DNA from: Lachnospiraceae bacterium
GTDB taxonomy: Bacteria > Bacillota > Clostridia > Lachnospirales > Lachnospiraceae
Direction of reading: 5' to 3'
NCBI GenBank assembly: GCA_029062895.1
Contig: JAIDPF010000063.1
Span: forward strand, 1-42,180
DNA: 42,180 nt
Part shown: positions 32,860-40,924 of the stretch, one piece after another
How the letters are laid out: the number at the start of each line of letters is the position of its first letter
How positions within the stretch are numbered: position 1 is the first letter of the stretch
Position numbers and translations under genes: made by a program
Notes under the pieces: model-generated
What the model saw: only the letters and a program-made list of their open reading frames with translations
What the model was told of the DNA's origin: nothing
Databases searched by the model: none

Positions 32860-33483
32860 ATGACAGAAAAAGTAATTGAGAACAATCAGGTAACCCTGAT
32901 GGGGGAGATCGTAAGTGATTTTGCTTACAGCCATGAGATTTACGGAGAAGGATTCTATATGGTAGATATTCAGGTCTATCGTTTAAGCGACTCCGTGGAT
33001 ATTATACCGCTGATGATATCGGAGCGTCTTTTAGATACGACGCAGAATTATGTCGGCAGTAAGGTGGCGGTATTTGGACAGTTTCGATCCTATAACCGTC
33101 ATGAGGAAAGAAAGAATAAATTGGTATTGTCTGTATTTGTAAGGGAGATCGAGTTTATTGATGAACTTGAGGAGGGCGGCAGAACCAACCAGATTTTTTT
33201 GGATGGATACATCTGTAAGGAGCCGGTATATCGAAAGACTCCGCTGGGAAGGGAGATCGCGGATCTTCTGCTGGCAGTGAACCGTCCTTATGGCAAGTCT
33301 GATTATATCCCCTGTATCTGCTGGGGCAGGAACGCAAGGTATGCTTCTTCATTTGAAGTAGGCAGCAGATGCGCCGTCTGGGGAAGGATCCAGAGTAGGG
33401 AGTATATGAAAAAGATCACGGAGGAGGAATCTGAGCGGAGAGTGGCATATGAGGTATCTGTCAGTAAACTCGAATTGGTGTGA
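32860..33483 (+). CDS. single-stranded DNA-binding-like protein with two OB folds
   Basis: A 207-residue protein made of two SSB-type OB folds. The first (about 6-100) starts NNQVTLMGEIVSDF and contains GSKVAVFGQFRSYNR. The second (about 107-207) starts TNQIFLDGYICKEPVYRKTPLGREIADLLLAVNR, a classic SSB stretch, and has YIPCICWGRNARYA and GSRCAVWGRIQSREY. It has no acidic C-terminal tail of the main SSB type, so it is unlikely to be the replicative SSB. AGAAGGGAG precedes the ATG. It stands alone; the role could be in repair, competence or gene control. Confidence 0.88.
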   Translation: MTEKVIENNQVTLMGEIVSDFAYSHEIYGEGFYMVDIQVYRLSDSVDIIPLMISERLLDTTQNYVGSKVAVFGQFRSYNRHEERKNKLVLSVFVREIEFIDELEEGGRTNQIFLDGYICKEPVYRKTPLGREIADLLLAVNRPYGKSDYIPCICWGRNARYASSFEVGSRCAVWGRIQSREYMKKITEEESERRVAYEVSVSKLELV

Positions 33484-33533
33484 AATATATATATTTGTGA
33501 TATATGACATGCGATATGAGACGCATATTTGAC

Positions 33534-33627
33534 GCGGCTCAAAACAAGAGAACATCTCACGCAGACGGGGCAATATTCCGTTGCCCCCCTTTATTGTCTG
33601 CGTGAGATGTTCTTTGTTTTGAACCGC
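33534..33627. repeat. long inverted repeat with nested hairpin
   Basis: Left arm 33534-33566 (starts GCGG, ends CACGCAGAC) pairs with right arm 33596-33627 (starts GTCTGCGTG, ends CCGC) over about 32 bp with one mismatch and one bulge. The 29-base loop contains a second perfect hairpin, GGGGCAA (33567-33573) / TTGCCCC (33581-33587), followed by CCTTTATT. The inner part could terminate the SSB-like gene. The long outer arms are far beyond a normal terminator and look like a small inverted-repeat (MITE-like) element. The rest of the 361-bp gap (33484-33844) shows nothing else I can name. Confidence 0.75.
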
Positions 33628-33844
33628 TGATGAAAGTGTTTCCAATACTGGATTTGCGTTGCGAAGCAGAAATATATGAGGGGTTATAAAAGGTTCTAAA
33701 TAAAAACTAAATTTTCTATAAGAGAGTGACAAGCTATGGAAATTCAAGTACAATTATAAGGGAAAATTTTGCTTGCTTTTAGTGCGTTTTCAAAGAAGAG
33801 ATATTTTATATTATATTATGGATGAAATAGGAAAGAGACGCAGG

Positions 33845-36139
33845 ATGAAAAAGAGTAACGTTATAACATTGATAACAATCATAGCGGTGATCGCCATAGC
33901 GGGAGTTTTCTTTGGCGTGAATTATCTGTTGGATGCCTATGCAAAATATCAGAGGGCGACGCAGTCAGGCAATCCGGCTGCAGCCGGACAGCAGGCGGTC
34001 AGTCCGGCATATGGATTGATTATGTTGACAATGGATTCACCGGAAGAAAGCGGCGTATGCGGTGAAGATCTGGAATGGTATTATAAAGATGAAGTCCTTG
34101 TCATCACAGGTACGGGAGAAATGAATGAATACATATATTCCGCGGGCAGCGCGCCATGGAATAGTCTGCGGAATCTGATAGGATTGGTTATCCTTGATGA
34201 AGGCGTAAGCAGTATTGGCGGCGCAGCATTTAAGGGGTGTGTAAATATGACAGAGATCGTCTTGCCGTCTTCCCTGACATATATTGACGATAGCGCGTTT
34301 TCCGGTTGCGGCAGTCTGACGCAGATCGAACTGCCGGATGGAGTGTCCGGCATTGGTAAGAGTGCATTTGAGGGGTGCAGCGGATTGAGAACGATCACGC
34401 TGTCGGATGGATTAACGAGCGTCGGCGAGAGCGCGTTTTATGGCTGCAGTGGATTGAGAGAGATTGAACTGCCGGACGGCGTAACAAACATCGGCGAGAG
34501 CGCGTTTAGGGATTGCAGCGGCTTGACAGAGATCACGCTGTCGGATTCCCTGACCAGAATTGAGAAGTGGGCATTTTATGGCTGTAGCGGCATAACAGAG
34601 ATCAGGCTGCCGGATGGCATTACCAGAATTGACGAGAGGACATTTTCCGACTGCGGAGGCCTACAGGAGATTACGATACCGGATAGCGTAACAAGCATCG
34701 GCGAGAGTGCATTTAAGGGATGCGGCAGTTTGACAGAACTCACAATACCGGATAGTGTTACGAGGATCGACAGTTGGGCATTTAGTGACTGCATCGGATT
34801 AACGGAGGTCATGCTTCCGGATTCCATCACCAGAATTGACAAGCGGGTATTTAGCGGCTGTACCGAATTAATTAAGATCACGCTTCCGGATTCTATAATT
34901 AGTATAGGGGAATCCGCGTTTGGCGAATGTATCAATCTGACGGAGATCATGATACCTGATTCTGTGACCATGATTGACAATTTTGCATTTGAGAATTGTG
35001 GCGGCATAACAGAGATCACATTGCCGGCTTCTTTGACAAATATTGGAAAGGGCGCGTTTTACGGTTGCAGCGGTTTGACGGAAATCACGATACCGGATGG
35101 TATAACGAACATTGATGATGAGACATTTAGGAACTGTGGCGGTTTAACAAAGATCACGCTGCCGGACGGCATAACGGGTATTGGTGATGATGCATTCAGA
35201 TTCTGCGGCGGTTTGACGGAGATCACGCTGCCGGACGGTATAACGAGCATTGGTGATGGGACGTTCGGGAGCTGCGGCGGTTTAACGGAGATCACGCTGC
35301 CGGACAGCGTAACGAGTATTGGCAATAAAGCATTTGCGTATTGCTATAGTTTAACGAAAATCACGATACCTGATAATGTAATGAGCATTGGTGATAGCGC
35401 ATTTTCAGGTTGCAGCGGTCTGACGGAAATCACGATACCGGACAGCGTAACGAGTATTGGGTTTTATACATTTGGCTACTGTGATGCTCTGATGGAACTC
35501 GAGCTGCCAGAGGGTATAACAAGTATCGATGATGATGCATTTTATAGTTGCAGCAGTTTGAAAGAAATCAATATACCTGATAGCGTAACGCGCATTGGTG
35601 ATGAGGCATTTAGGGGTTGTAGCAGTCTGACGGAGCTTACGATACCGGATGGGGTCACGCATATTGGTCATCACGCATTCGAAGGTTGCAGCAGTCTAAC
35701 GGAACTTACGATACCGGACAGCGCTATAGCAAGTATTGGTACCGGCGCGCTTGCGGGTTGTAGCTGGCTGACGGAGATCACGATTCCAGACAGCATAACG
35801 CAGGTTGGAAGGCGGGCATTTCAAAACTGCCATCATTTAACGAACATTTCACTGCCGGATACCATTATCAACATTGATGATTATGCATTTTCCGGCTGCT
35901 GGGATTTGACGGAAATCACGATCCCGGATAGTGTAACGGACATCGGCATTGCTGCGTTTCAGGATTGCAGAAATTTAACGGAACTAACGATTCCGGATAG
36001 TGTAATAAGCATCGGCTTTGACGCATTTTCCGGTTGCAGCGATATGACAATTTATTATAGCGGCAATGCACTTGATTCTTATATTGACTGGAATAGCAGT
36101 GAGTGGAGCAGAAAAAATATCGTCTGGGTCAGGAAGTAA
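33845..36139 (+). CDS. BspA-type leucine-rich repeat surface protein
   Basis: A 764-residue protein with an N-terminal membrane helix (about residues 5-28), a linker, and 27 tandem 23-residue repeats of the BspA/TpLRR type (consensus IPDSVTSIGESAFxGCxxLTEIT); the 23rd repeat has 24 residues. Such right-handed LRR domains are displayed on the surface of oral and gut bacteria and bind host or bacterial ligands. There is no LPXTG, choline-binding or other C-terminal anchor, so the N-terminal helix probably holds it. GGAAAG nine bases upstream supports ATG 33845; earlier in-frame starts (33818, TTG 33773) are possible. Many repeats are nearly identical at the DNA level. Confidence 0.92.
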   Translation: MKKSNVITLITIIAVIAIAGVFFGVNYLLDAYAKYQRATQSGNPAAAGQQAVSPAYGLIMLTMDSPEESGVCGEDLEWYYKDEVLVITGTGEMNEYIYSAGSAPWNSLRNLIGLVILDEGVSSIGGAAFKGCVNMTEIVLPSSLTYIDDSAFSGCGSLTQIELPDGVSGIGKSAFEGCSGLRTITLSDGLTSVGESAFYGCSGLREIELPDGVTNIGESAFRDCSGLTEITLSDSLTRIEKWAFYGCSGITEIRLPDGITRIDERTFSDCGGLQEITIPDSVTSIGESAFKGCGSLTELTIPDSVTRIDSWAFSDCIGLTEVMLPDSITRIDKRVFSGCTELIKITLPDSIISIGESAFGECINLTEIMIPDSVTMIDNFAFENCGGITEITLPASLTNIGKGAFYGCSGLTEITIPDGITNIDDETFRNCGGLTKITLPDGITGIGDDAFRFCGGLTEITLPDGITSIGDGTFGSCGGLTEITLPDSVTSIGNKAFAYCYSLTKITIPDNVMSIGDSAFSGCSGLTEITIPDSVTSIGFYTFGYCDALMELELPEGITSIDDDAFYSCSSLKEINIPDSVTRIGDEAFRGCSSLTELTIPDGVTHIGHHAFEGCSSLTELTIPDSAIASIGTGALAGCSWLTEITIPDSITQVGRRAFQNCHHLTNISLPDTIINIDDYAFSGCWDLTEITIPDSVTDIGIAAFQDCRNLTELTIPDSVISIGFDAFSGCSDMTIYYSGNALDSYIDWNSSEWSRKNIVWVRK
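34205..36057 (+). repeat. 27 tandem 69-bp coding repeats
   Basis: In-frame units of 69 bp (one of 72 bp) encoding the leucine-rich repeats. Neighbouring units between about 35100 and 35480 share long stretches, for example GAGATCACGCTGCCGGACGG, so recombination could change the copy number without frameshift. Confidence 0.92.
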
Positions 36140-36242
36140 TTTGTTTTGCCAATGGAAATCAAGGATGGAGATTTTTGCGGAAACGCAGGCGGTTTTTTAA
36201 TTGACAGAAATGGAATAGAGTGTTATATTGAATAAAGTAACA

Positions 36243-36405
36243 GATAGAGGTTGCGTTTTTCAAGAGTACTGCATAGGATGTTACAGGGGCAGTTGAGGAT
36301 GCAGGAAAGGGGAAGACGCCGAAGGAGACATGACCTGTTGCGTGCCTTCCTGGGGATACAGTGAATAACTGTATAACTGTCATCTTATAAAGATGGGGCG
36401 CTATC
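36243..36405 (+). promoter_or_regulatory. lysine riboswitch (L-box)
   Basis: The leader of dapA carries the conserved L-box core in order: GATAGAGGTTGCG (36243-36255), CAAGAGTA, GAAAGGGGAAGACGCCGAAG, ACTGTCATC-TTATAAA-GATGGGGCGCTATC. P1 pairs GATAG (36243-36247) with CTATC (36401-36405). Lysine binding stabilises P1 and lets the downstream terminator form, so dapA should be repressed by lysine. The match to the B. subtilis lysC L-box layout is close, judged from memory of that sequence. Confidence 0.93.
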
Positions 36406-36421
36406 GGATATGTGCGAATTA

Positions 36422-36452
36422 ACGCCGGCATCTTGTTTGTCGGCGTATTTTT
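36422..36452 (+). terminator. riboswitch-controlled attenuator terminator
   Basis: ACGCCG (36422-36427) pairs with CGGCGT (36441-36446), followed by a T run (36448-36452). It lies 16 bases after the L-box P1 and before the dapA ribosome binding site, the expected expression platform. Confidence 0.88.
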
Positions 36453-36487
36453 ATGTACCCGTCTGATGAAAAGAGAGGAGAAGTGTT

Positions 36488-37375
36488 ATGGCAATTTTTA
36501 AAGGAGCAGGAGTAGCTATTGTCACACCGTTTCACGAAGATGGTTCGGTTAATTATGAGCAGTTTGGTAAAAATATAGAATATCAGATTGCAAATGGAAC
36601 GGATGCCATCATCGTATGCGGAACGACAGGAGAGGCATCTACGCTTACGCATGAGGAACATCTGGAGGTGATCCGCTATTGTAATGAGAAAGTCGCTAAG
36701 CGGATTCCGGTGATCGCGGGTACCGGTTCCAATTGTACGGAGACGGCGATCTATCTTTCTCAGGAGGCGGAGAAGATCGGCGTGGATGGAATTTTGGTGG
36801 TAACGCCATATTATAATAAGGCGACGCAGAAGGGTTTGAAGGAACATTTTACGATGATTGCCAATGCGGTATCGATTCCGATGATTCTTTACAATATTCC
36901 GGGCAGAACCGGCGGTGTGAATATTCTTCCGGAGACCATCGTAGCGTTGTGTCGTGAGGTAAAAAATATTGTCGGTGTAAAGGATGCCACCGGAAATATT
37001 TCTCAGGTAGCGAAGCTGATGGCATTGGCAGGAGAAGATGTCGATCTTTATTCCGGTAATGATGATCAGATCGTCCCGCTGCTTTCTCTGGGAGGAAAGG
37101 GAGTGATCTCTGTATTGTCCAATGTTGCGCCAAAGCAGACCCATGACATGTGTCAGAAGTTCTTTGACGGGGACGTGGAGGGCAGCAGAAAACTTCAGTT
37201 AGAGGCGATCGACCTGATTGCGGCGCTGTTTTGTGAAGTCAATCCGATCCCTGTGAAAAAGGCGATGAACCTTCAGGGACAGGAGGCAGGCGTATTGAGA
37301 AGACCGTTGACAGAGATGGAGCCGGAGAATACGGCAAGGCTGGAAAAAGCCATGAAGGAGTATGGGATCCTTTAA
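36488..37375 (+). CDS. dapA: 4-hydroxy-tetrahydrodipicolinate synthase DapA
   Basis: Condenses pyruvate with aspartate semialdehyde, the first committed step to lysine and diaminopimelate. The 295-residue TIM barrel has GTTGEAS (45-51), TPYYNK with Tyr109, Arg140 in PGRTG and the Schiff-base Lys165 in GVKDATGN. Length and motif spacing are normal. AGAGGAG precedes the ATG. The L-box riboswitch directly upstream indicates lysine feedback at the RNA level. Confidence 0.97.
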   Translation: MAIFKGAGVAIVTPFHEDGSVNYEQFGKNIEYQIANGTDAIIVCGTTGEASTLTHEEHLEVIRYCNEKVAKRIPVIAGTGSNCTETAIYLSQEAEKIGVDGILVVTPYYNKATQKGLKEHFTMIANAVSIPMILYNIPGRTGGVNILPETIVALCREVKNIVGVKDATGNISQVAKLMALAGEDVDLYSGNDDQIVPLLSLGGKGVISVLSNVAPKQTHDMCQKFFDGDVEGSRKLQLEAIDLIAALFCEVNPIPVKKAMNLQGQEAGVLRRPLTEMEPENTARLEKAMKEYGIL

Positions 37376-37382
37376 GTGATCA

Positions 37383-37443
37383 GATTCCGCAAAGCGGAAT
37401 CATGGAAATGATAAGATGGGACGGGGGTATCCCTGTCCCTTTT
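37383..37443 (+). terminator. two hairpins after dapA, the second a likely terminator
   Basis: Hairpin GATTCCGC-AAA-GCGGAATC (37383-37401) is followed by GGGACGGGG-GTAT-CCCTGTCCC (37418-37439) and then TTTT. The second has a 9-bp GC-rich stem with one G-U pair and can end the dapA message. Repeat copy C begins right after, so this hairpin occupies the place of hairpin 1 of the other copies. Confidence 0.7.
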
Positions 37444-37445
37444 AC

Positions 37446-37533
37446 AAACGAATTTATTTGTTTTGCGAATATTGTGCCTACGGCATAAAGTGCATTAAAA
37501 TTCGCAGATTGTTAGAAAGGTAAGGATATTAAA
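37446..37533 (+). repeat. structured intergenic repeat, copy C
   Basis: Third element, directly upstream of dapB. Hairpin 2 is AAACGAAT-TT-ATTTGTTT (37446-37463), where one C-G pair of the other copies is a G-U pair. Hairpin 3 pairs GCGAAT (37465-37470) with ATTCGC (37500-37505) around TGCC-TAC-GGCA. The tail is GAAAGGTAAGGATATTA followed by AAATG of dapB, so the ATG present in the tails of copies A and B is TAA-like here. Confidence 0.78.
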
Positions 37534-38301
37534 ATGACAAAAGTAATCATGCATGGATGTAATGGAAAAATGGGACAGGTTATCACAAATCTGGCAGCAC
37601 AGGACGAGGAAATAGAAATTGTAGCAGGGATCGATGTGTCGCAGCATATCAGTAACAGCTATCCGGTATTTTCATCTTTAAAAGAGTGCAGCGTGGAGGC
37701 GGATGTAATCATCGATTTTGCGTCAGCCAAGGCAATTGATGCGCTGCTTGACTATTGTGAGGAAAAGCGGATGCCGGTGGTGTTATGTACGACAGGGCTT
37801 TCTGAGGAGCAGTTAAAGAGAGTAAAAGAAGTATCCGCAAAAACGGCGGTATTAAAATCAGCCAATATGTCTTTGGGAATCAATATGCTGTTAAAACTTT
37901 TAAAAGAGGCGGCAGCAATCCTTGCACCGGCAGGATTCGATATTGAGATTGTGGAAAAACATCATAATCAGAAAGTGGATGCGCCTTCCGGTACGGCGCT
38001 GGCACTGGCAGATTCCATTAATGATGAATTGAGCAATGAATATGAATATATCTTCGACAGAAGCCAGACAAGACAGAAGAGGGGCAGTAAAGAGATAGGA
38101 ATATCGGCAGTGCGCGGCGGGACCATCGTAGGGGATCATGACGTGATTTTTGCCGGTACGGATGAAGTGATTACCTTTTCCCATACGGCATACTCTAAAT
38201 CCATCTTTGCAAAGGGAGCTATTCAGGCGGCGAAGTTTTTGGCAGGAAGGTCTGCGGGGATGTACGACATGAAAGATGTGATTGATTTTGCAAACAAGTA
38301 A
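37534..38301 (+). CDS. dapB: 4-hydroxy-tetrahydrodipicolinate reductase DapB
   Basis: Reduces the DapA product with NAD(P)H. The 255-residue protein has the nucleotide-binding turn GCNGKMG (8-14), the CTTGLSEEQ segment, and the substrate motif EKHHNQKVDAPSGTA (141-155) with catalytic His and Lys147. GAAAGG in the tail of repeat copy C, 13 bases upstream, is the only ribosome binding site candidate. A terminator hairpin separates it from dapA, so it may have separate or read-through expression. Confidence 0.96.
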   Translation: MTKVIMHGCNGKMGQVITNLAAQDEEIEIVAGIDVSQHISNSYPVFSSLKECSVEADVIIDFASAKAIDALLDYCEEKRMPVVLCTTGLSEEQLKRVKEVSAKTAVLKSANMSLGINMLLKLLKEAAAILAPAGFDIEIVEKHHNQKVDAPSGTALALADSINDELSNEYEYIFDRSQTRQKRGSKEIGISAVRGGTIVGDHDVIFAGTDEVITFSHTAYSKSIFAKGAIQAAKFLAGRSAGMYDMKDVIDFANK

Positions 38302-38324
38302 AAATAAATTATTCAAAAATAAAT

Positions 38325-38342
38325 GGAAAGGCATGGTTATTA
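38325..38342 (+). repeat. tail-only relic of the intergenic repeat (copy D)
   Basis: GGAAAGGCATGGTTATTA in front of fbp matches the 3' tail of copies A and B (one or no differences) and again supplies the ribosome binding site. The hairpin part is missing. Confidence 0.6.
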
Positions 38343-38343
38343 T

Positions 38344-40299
38344 ATGGATGAAATGAAATTAAAGATTTTGAGGCAGTTGGCAAAGCAATATCCGAATATT
38401 GCGGAGGCCTCTACAGAGATCATTAATCTGCAGTCCATTTTAAATCTTCCCCATGGAACGGAGCATTTTCTGACGGACATCCACGGAGAATATGAACAGT
38501 TTAACCATGTACTTAAAAATGGTTCCGGAACTATTAAACGTAAGATCGATGAGGAGTTTGGCAATACGCTGCGGGAGAGTGATAAGAAATCTCTGGCGAC
38601 GCTGATTTATTATCCGGAGGAGAAGTTGGCGCTGATCACGAAGGAAGAAGAAAATATCAATGATTGGTATAAGATCACGCTGCACCGGCTGGTACAGATC
38701 ACGAAGCGTACCGCTTCCAAATATACGAGATCCAAAGTAAGAAAAGCGTTGCCAAAGGACTTTGCTTATATCATTGAGGAACTGATTACAGAGAAAGCGG
38801 AAGTTCAGGATAAAGAAGGCTATTATAATGAGATTATCCATACGATCATTCGGATCGGGCGGGCACAGGAGTTTATTATTGCGCTTTGCAATCTGATCCA
38901 GCGGATGGTTGTGGATCACCTTCATATTGTAGGTGATATTTTTGACCGTGGTCCGGGACCGCATATCATTATGGATACTTTGATGAAATACCATTCCGTC
39001 GATGTCCAGTGGGGCAATCACGATATCTCATGGATGGGAGCGGCGAGTGGCAGCACAGCGTGTATCGCCACGGTGATCCGGATCTCGGCAAGATACGGCA
39101 ATCTGGATACGCTGGAGGACGGATACGGCATCAATCTGATCCCTCTTGCCACATTTGCGATGGAAACTTATAAACATACGGACTGCAGCGCATTTGCCAT
39201 CCGCTATAATACGGATTACAATACCAAGGATCTCAGCCTGGATATGAAGATGCATAAGGCGATCACTATTATCCAGCTGAAACTGGAAGGGCAGCTGATC
39301 ATGCGTCATCCGGAGTTTGGGATGGAGGACCGGCTGCTATTGGATAAGATTGATTATGATAAAAAGACGGTCATGGTGGATGGTGTGGAATATGACATCA
39401 AGGATGTGGATTTCCCCACCGTGGATCCGCGGCATCCTTACGAACTGACACCGGAGGAGGCACTGGTGGTGGAACGTCTTCAACAGGCATTTCTTCATAG
39501 CGAGAAGCTGCAGAGGCATGTCAGATTCCTGTATTCCAAGGGAAGCCTGTACAAGGTTCATAATTCCAATCTTCTCTATCATGGCTGTATTCCCATGGAA
39601 GAGGACGGAACCTTCAGTGAGGTCAATATTTACGGGAAGAAGTATCGTGGACGGGAGCTTTATGATGTGTTGGAAGCATATGCAAGAAAAGGATATTATT
39701 CCGTGCATGATATTTCAGAGAAGCGTAAGGGAGAGGATATTCTGTGGTATATCTGGGCTGGACCCGGCTCGCCGGTATTCGGTAAAGATAAAATGGCGAC
39801 ATTTGAAGCCTATTTTATTGAAGATCCGGCGGCCAGCAGGGAAAAGAAGAACAGTTATTATGCATTGATAGAAAATGAGGATGTGATCAACAGTATTCTC
39901 CGGGAATTTGATCTGGATGAGGAACATTCCCATATCATCAACGGGCATGTCCCGGTAGAACTGAAAAAAGGAGACAGTCCGATCAAATGTGGTGGTAAGC
40001 TGCTGGTCATTGACGGAGGATTTTCCAAGGCGTATCAGGGTAAGACGGGGATAGCAGGATATACGCTGATTGCCAATTCCCACGGTATGTGGCTGGTTGC
40101 GCACGAACCGTTTGAAAGCAAAGACGCGGCAGTAAAGAAAGAGTCGGATATCGTATCAGATTCTATTCTGGTAGAAGGCTATCCTATGCGACATTATGTT
40201 GCGGATACTGATATCGGTAGACAGTTGAAGGAGAGTATCCACGATCTGGAGGATTTATTAGAGGCATTCCGCTGCGGTGTGATTACGGAGAAGGCGTAA
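38344..40299 (+). CDS. fbp: class III fructose-1,6-bisphosphatase
   Basis: Hydrolyses fructose-1,6-bisphosphate for gluconeogenesis. At 651 residues it matches the large class III enzyme of Firmicutes, built on a metallophosphatase fold: FLTDIHGEYEQF, HIVGDIFDRGPGPH, WGNHDISWMGA and INGHVPVE carry the metal ligands. WYIWAGPGSPVFGKDKM is another family stretch. ATG 38344 is preferred because GGAAAGG lies 12 bases upstream; the in-frame ATG 38323 would place that site inside the gene. It follows dapB by 42 bp. Confidence 0.95.
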   Translation: MDEMKLKILRQLAKQYPNIAEASTEIINLQSILNLPHGTEHFLTDIHGEYEQFNHVLKNGSGTIKRKIDEEFGNTLRESDKKSLATLIYYPEEKLALITKEEENINDWYKITLHRLVQITKRTASKYTRSKVRKALPKDFAYIIEELITEKAEVQDKEGYYNEIIHTIIRIGRAQEFIIALCNLIQRMVVDHLHIVGDIFDRGPGPHIIMDTLMKYHSVDVQWGNHDISWMGAASGSTACIATVIRISARYGNLDTLEDGYGINLIPLATFAMETYKHTDCSAFAIRYNTDYNTKDLSLDMKMHKAITIIQLKLEGQLIMRHPEFGMEDRLLLDKIDYDKKTVMVDGVEYDIKDVDFPTVDPRHPYELTPEEALVVERLQQAFLHSEKLQRHVRFLYSKGSLYKVHNSNLLYHGCIPMEEDGTFSEVNIYGKKYRGRELYDVLEAYARKGYYSVHDISEKRKGEDILWYIWAGPGSPVFGKDKMATFEAYFIEDPAASREKKNSYYALIENEDVINSILREFDLDEEHSHIINGHVPVELKKGDSPIKCGGKLLVIDGGFSKAYQGKTGIAGYTLIANSHGMWLVAHEPFESKDAAVKKESDIVSDSILVEGYPMRHYVADTDIGRQLKESIHDLEDLLEAFRCGVITEKA

Positions 40300-40310
40300 A
40301 ATATGTAAGT

Positions 40311-40333
40311 AGGCGCACCCTGCGGGAGCGCCT
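40311..40333. terminator. stem-loop between convergent fbp and lipoprotein gene
   Basis: AGGCGC-A-CCC-TGC-GGG-A-GCGCCT folds into a nearly continuous GC-rich hairpin. No clear T run follows, so a terminator role is inferred from position. Confidence 0.5.
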
Positions 40334-40347
40334 GGTCAGAGGGCGTT

Positions 40348-40731
40348 CTAACGTCTTCTGCTTCCGGAGTTATTGTTATTGTCTTTGTTGGAATCGTTTC
40401 CGGTAACTGCGTCGGTTGCGTCATCGACCCCATTGGCTACACCATTTGTGACATCATTGACAGCGTTGGCTGCTCCGTTTACCACATCGTCGACTGCGTT
40501 GCCTGCATTGTTAGCGATATTACTGCCGGTGTTTTCCGGTTTTGTCGTACTGCTGTTGTTGGCTGTGTTATTGCCATTGCTGGAATTTTGGTCATTGCCT
40601 GCGGTTTGGGATCCGCTGTTAGTGGTATTGCCGTTGGCGGTATCCTTATTAGTATTCTTTCCACATGCGGTAATGGCAAAGCACATTGCGACAATCAGGA
40701 TCGGTAAAAAATATTTTCTTTGCTTTCTCAT
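40348..40731 (-). CDS. small Asn-rich lipoprotein
   Basis: A 127-residue lipoprotein of unknown function. The signal peptide (MRKQRKYFLPILIVAMCF) ends in a lipobox with Cys in AITACGK near residue 23. The mature part is almost entirely Asn, Thr, Ser, Gly, Asp and Ala, then a repetitive section with the pattern NAVDDVVNGAANAVNDV, and a basic end (SGSRRR). It should be a disordered, surface-attached chain. ATG 40731 has AGGAG 12 bases upstream; the frame extends to TTG 40755. Confidence 0.75.
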   Translation of the reverse strand: MRKQRKYFLPILIVAMCFAITACGKNTNKDTANGNTTNSGSQTAGNDQNSSNGNNTANNSSTTKPENTGSNIANNAGNAVDDVVNGAANAVNDVTNGVANGVDDATDAVTGNDSNKDNNNNSGSRRR

Positions 40732-40924
40732 GATTAATTGCTTGCTCCTTTCCAAGGTCTGCTTAAAGTCAGAATTTCTAGATCATGTTAAAGATTCGAC
40801 CTTGTGGTTAGTATGTGCGTTTTCATACGAAATATGTGTTTTTAAAATCAATAAAATTGGAAGTTTCCAAAATCTGTTTATTGTAAAAAAATTTAATATT
40901 GTATAGAAAAAGGAGTATTTGAAA

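Noticed and set aside
34576-35325. Repetitive minus-strand ORFs inside the leucine-rich repeat gene
   Set aside because: Their periodicity only mirrors the 69-bp coding repeats of the plus-strand gene.
34205-36057. Regular 69-bp periodicity resembling a CRISPR array
   Set aside because: Units are contiguous coding repeats with no unique spacers, and no cas gene is present.
40857-40870. Palindrome TTGGAA-GT-TTCCAA upstream of hisA
   Set aside because: Short, in AT-rich DNA, no promoter could be aligned with it; chance cannot be excluded.
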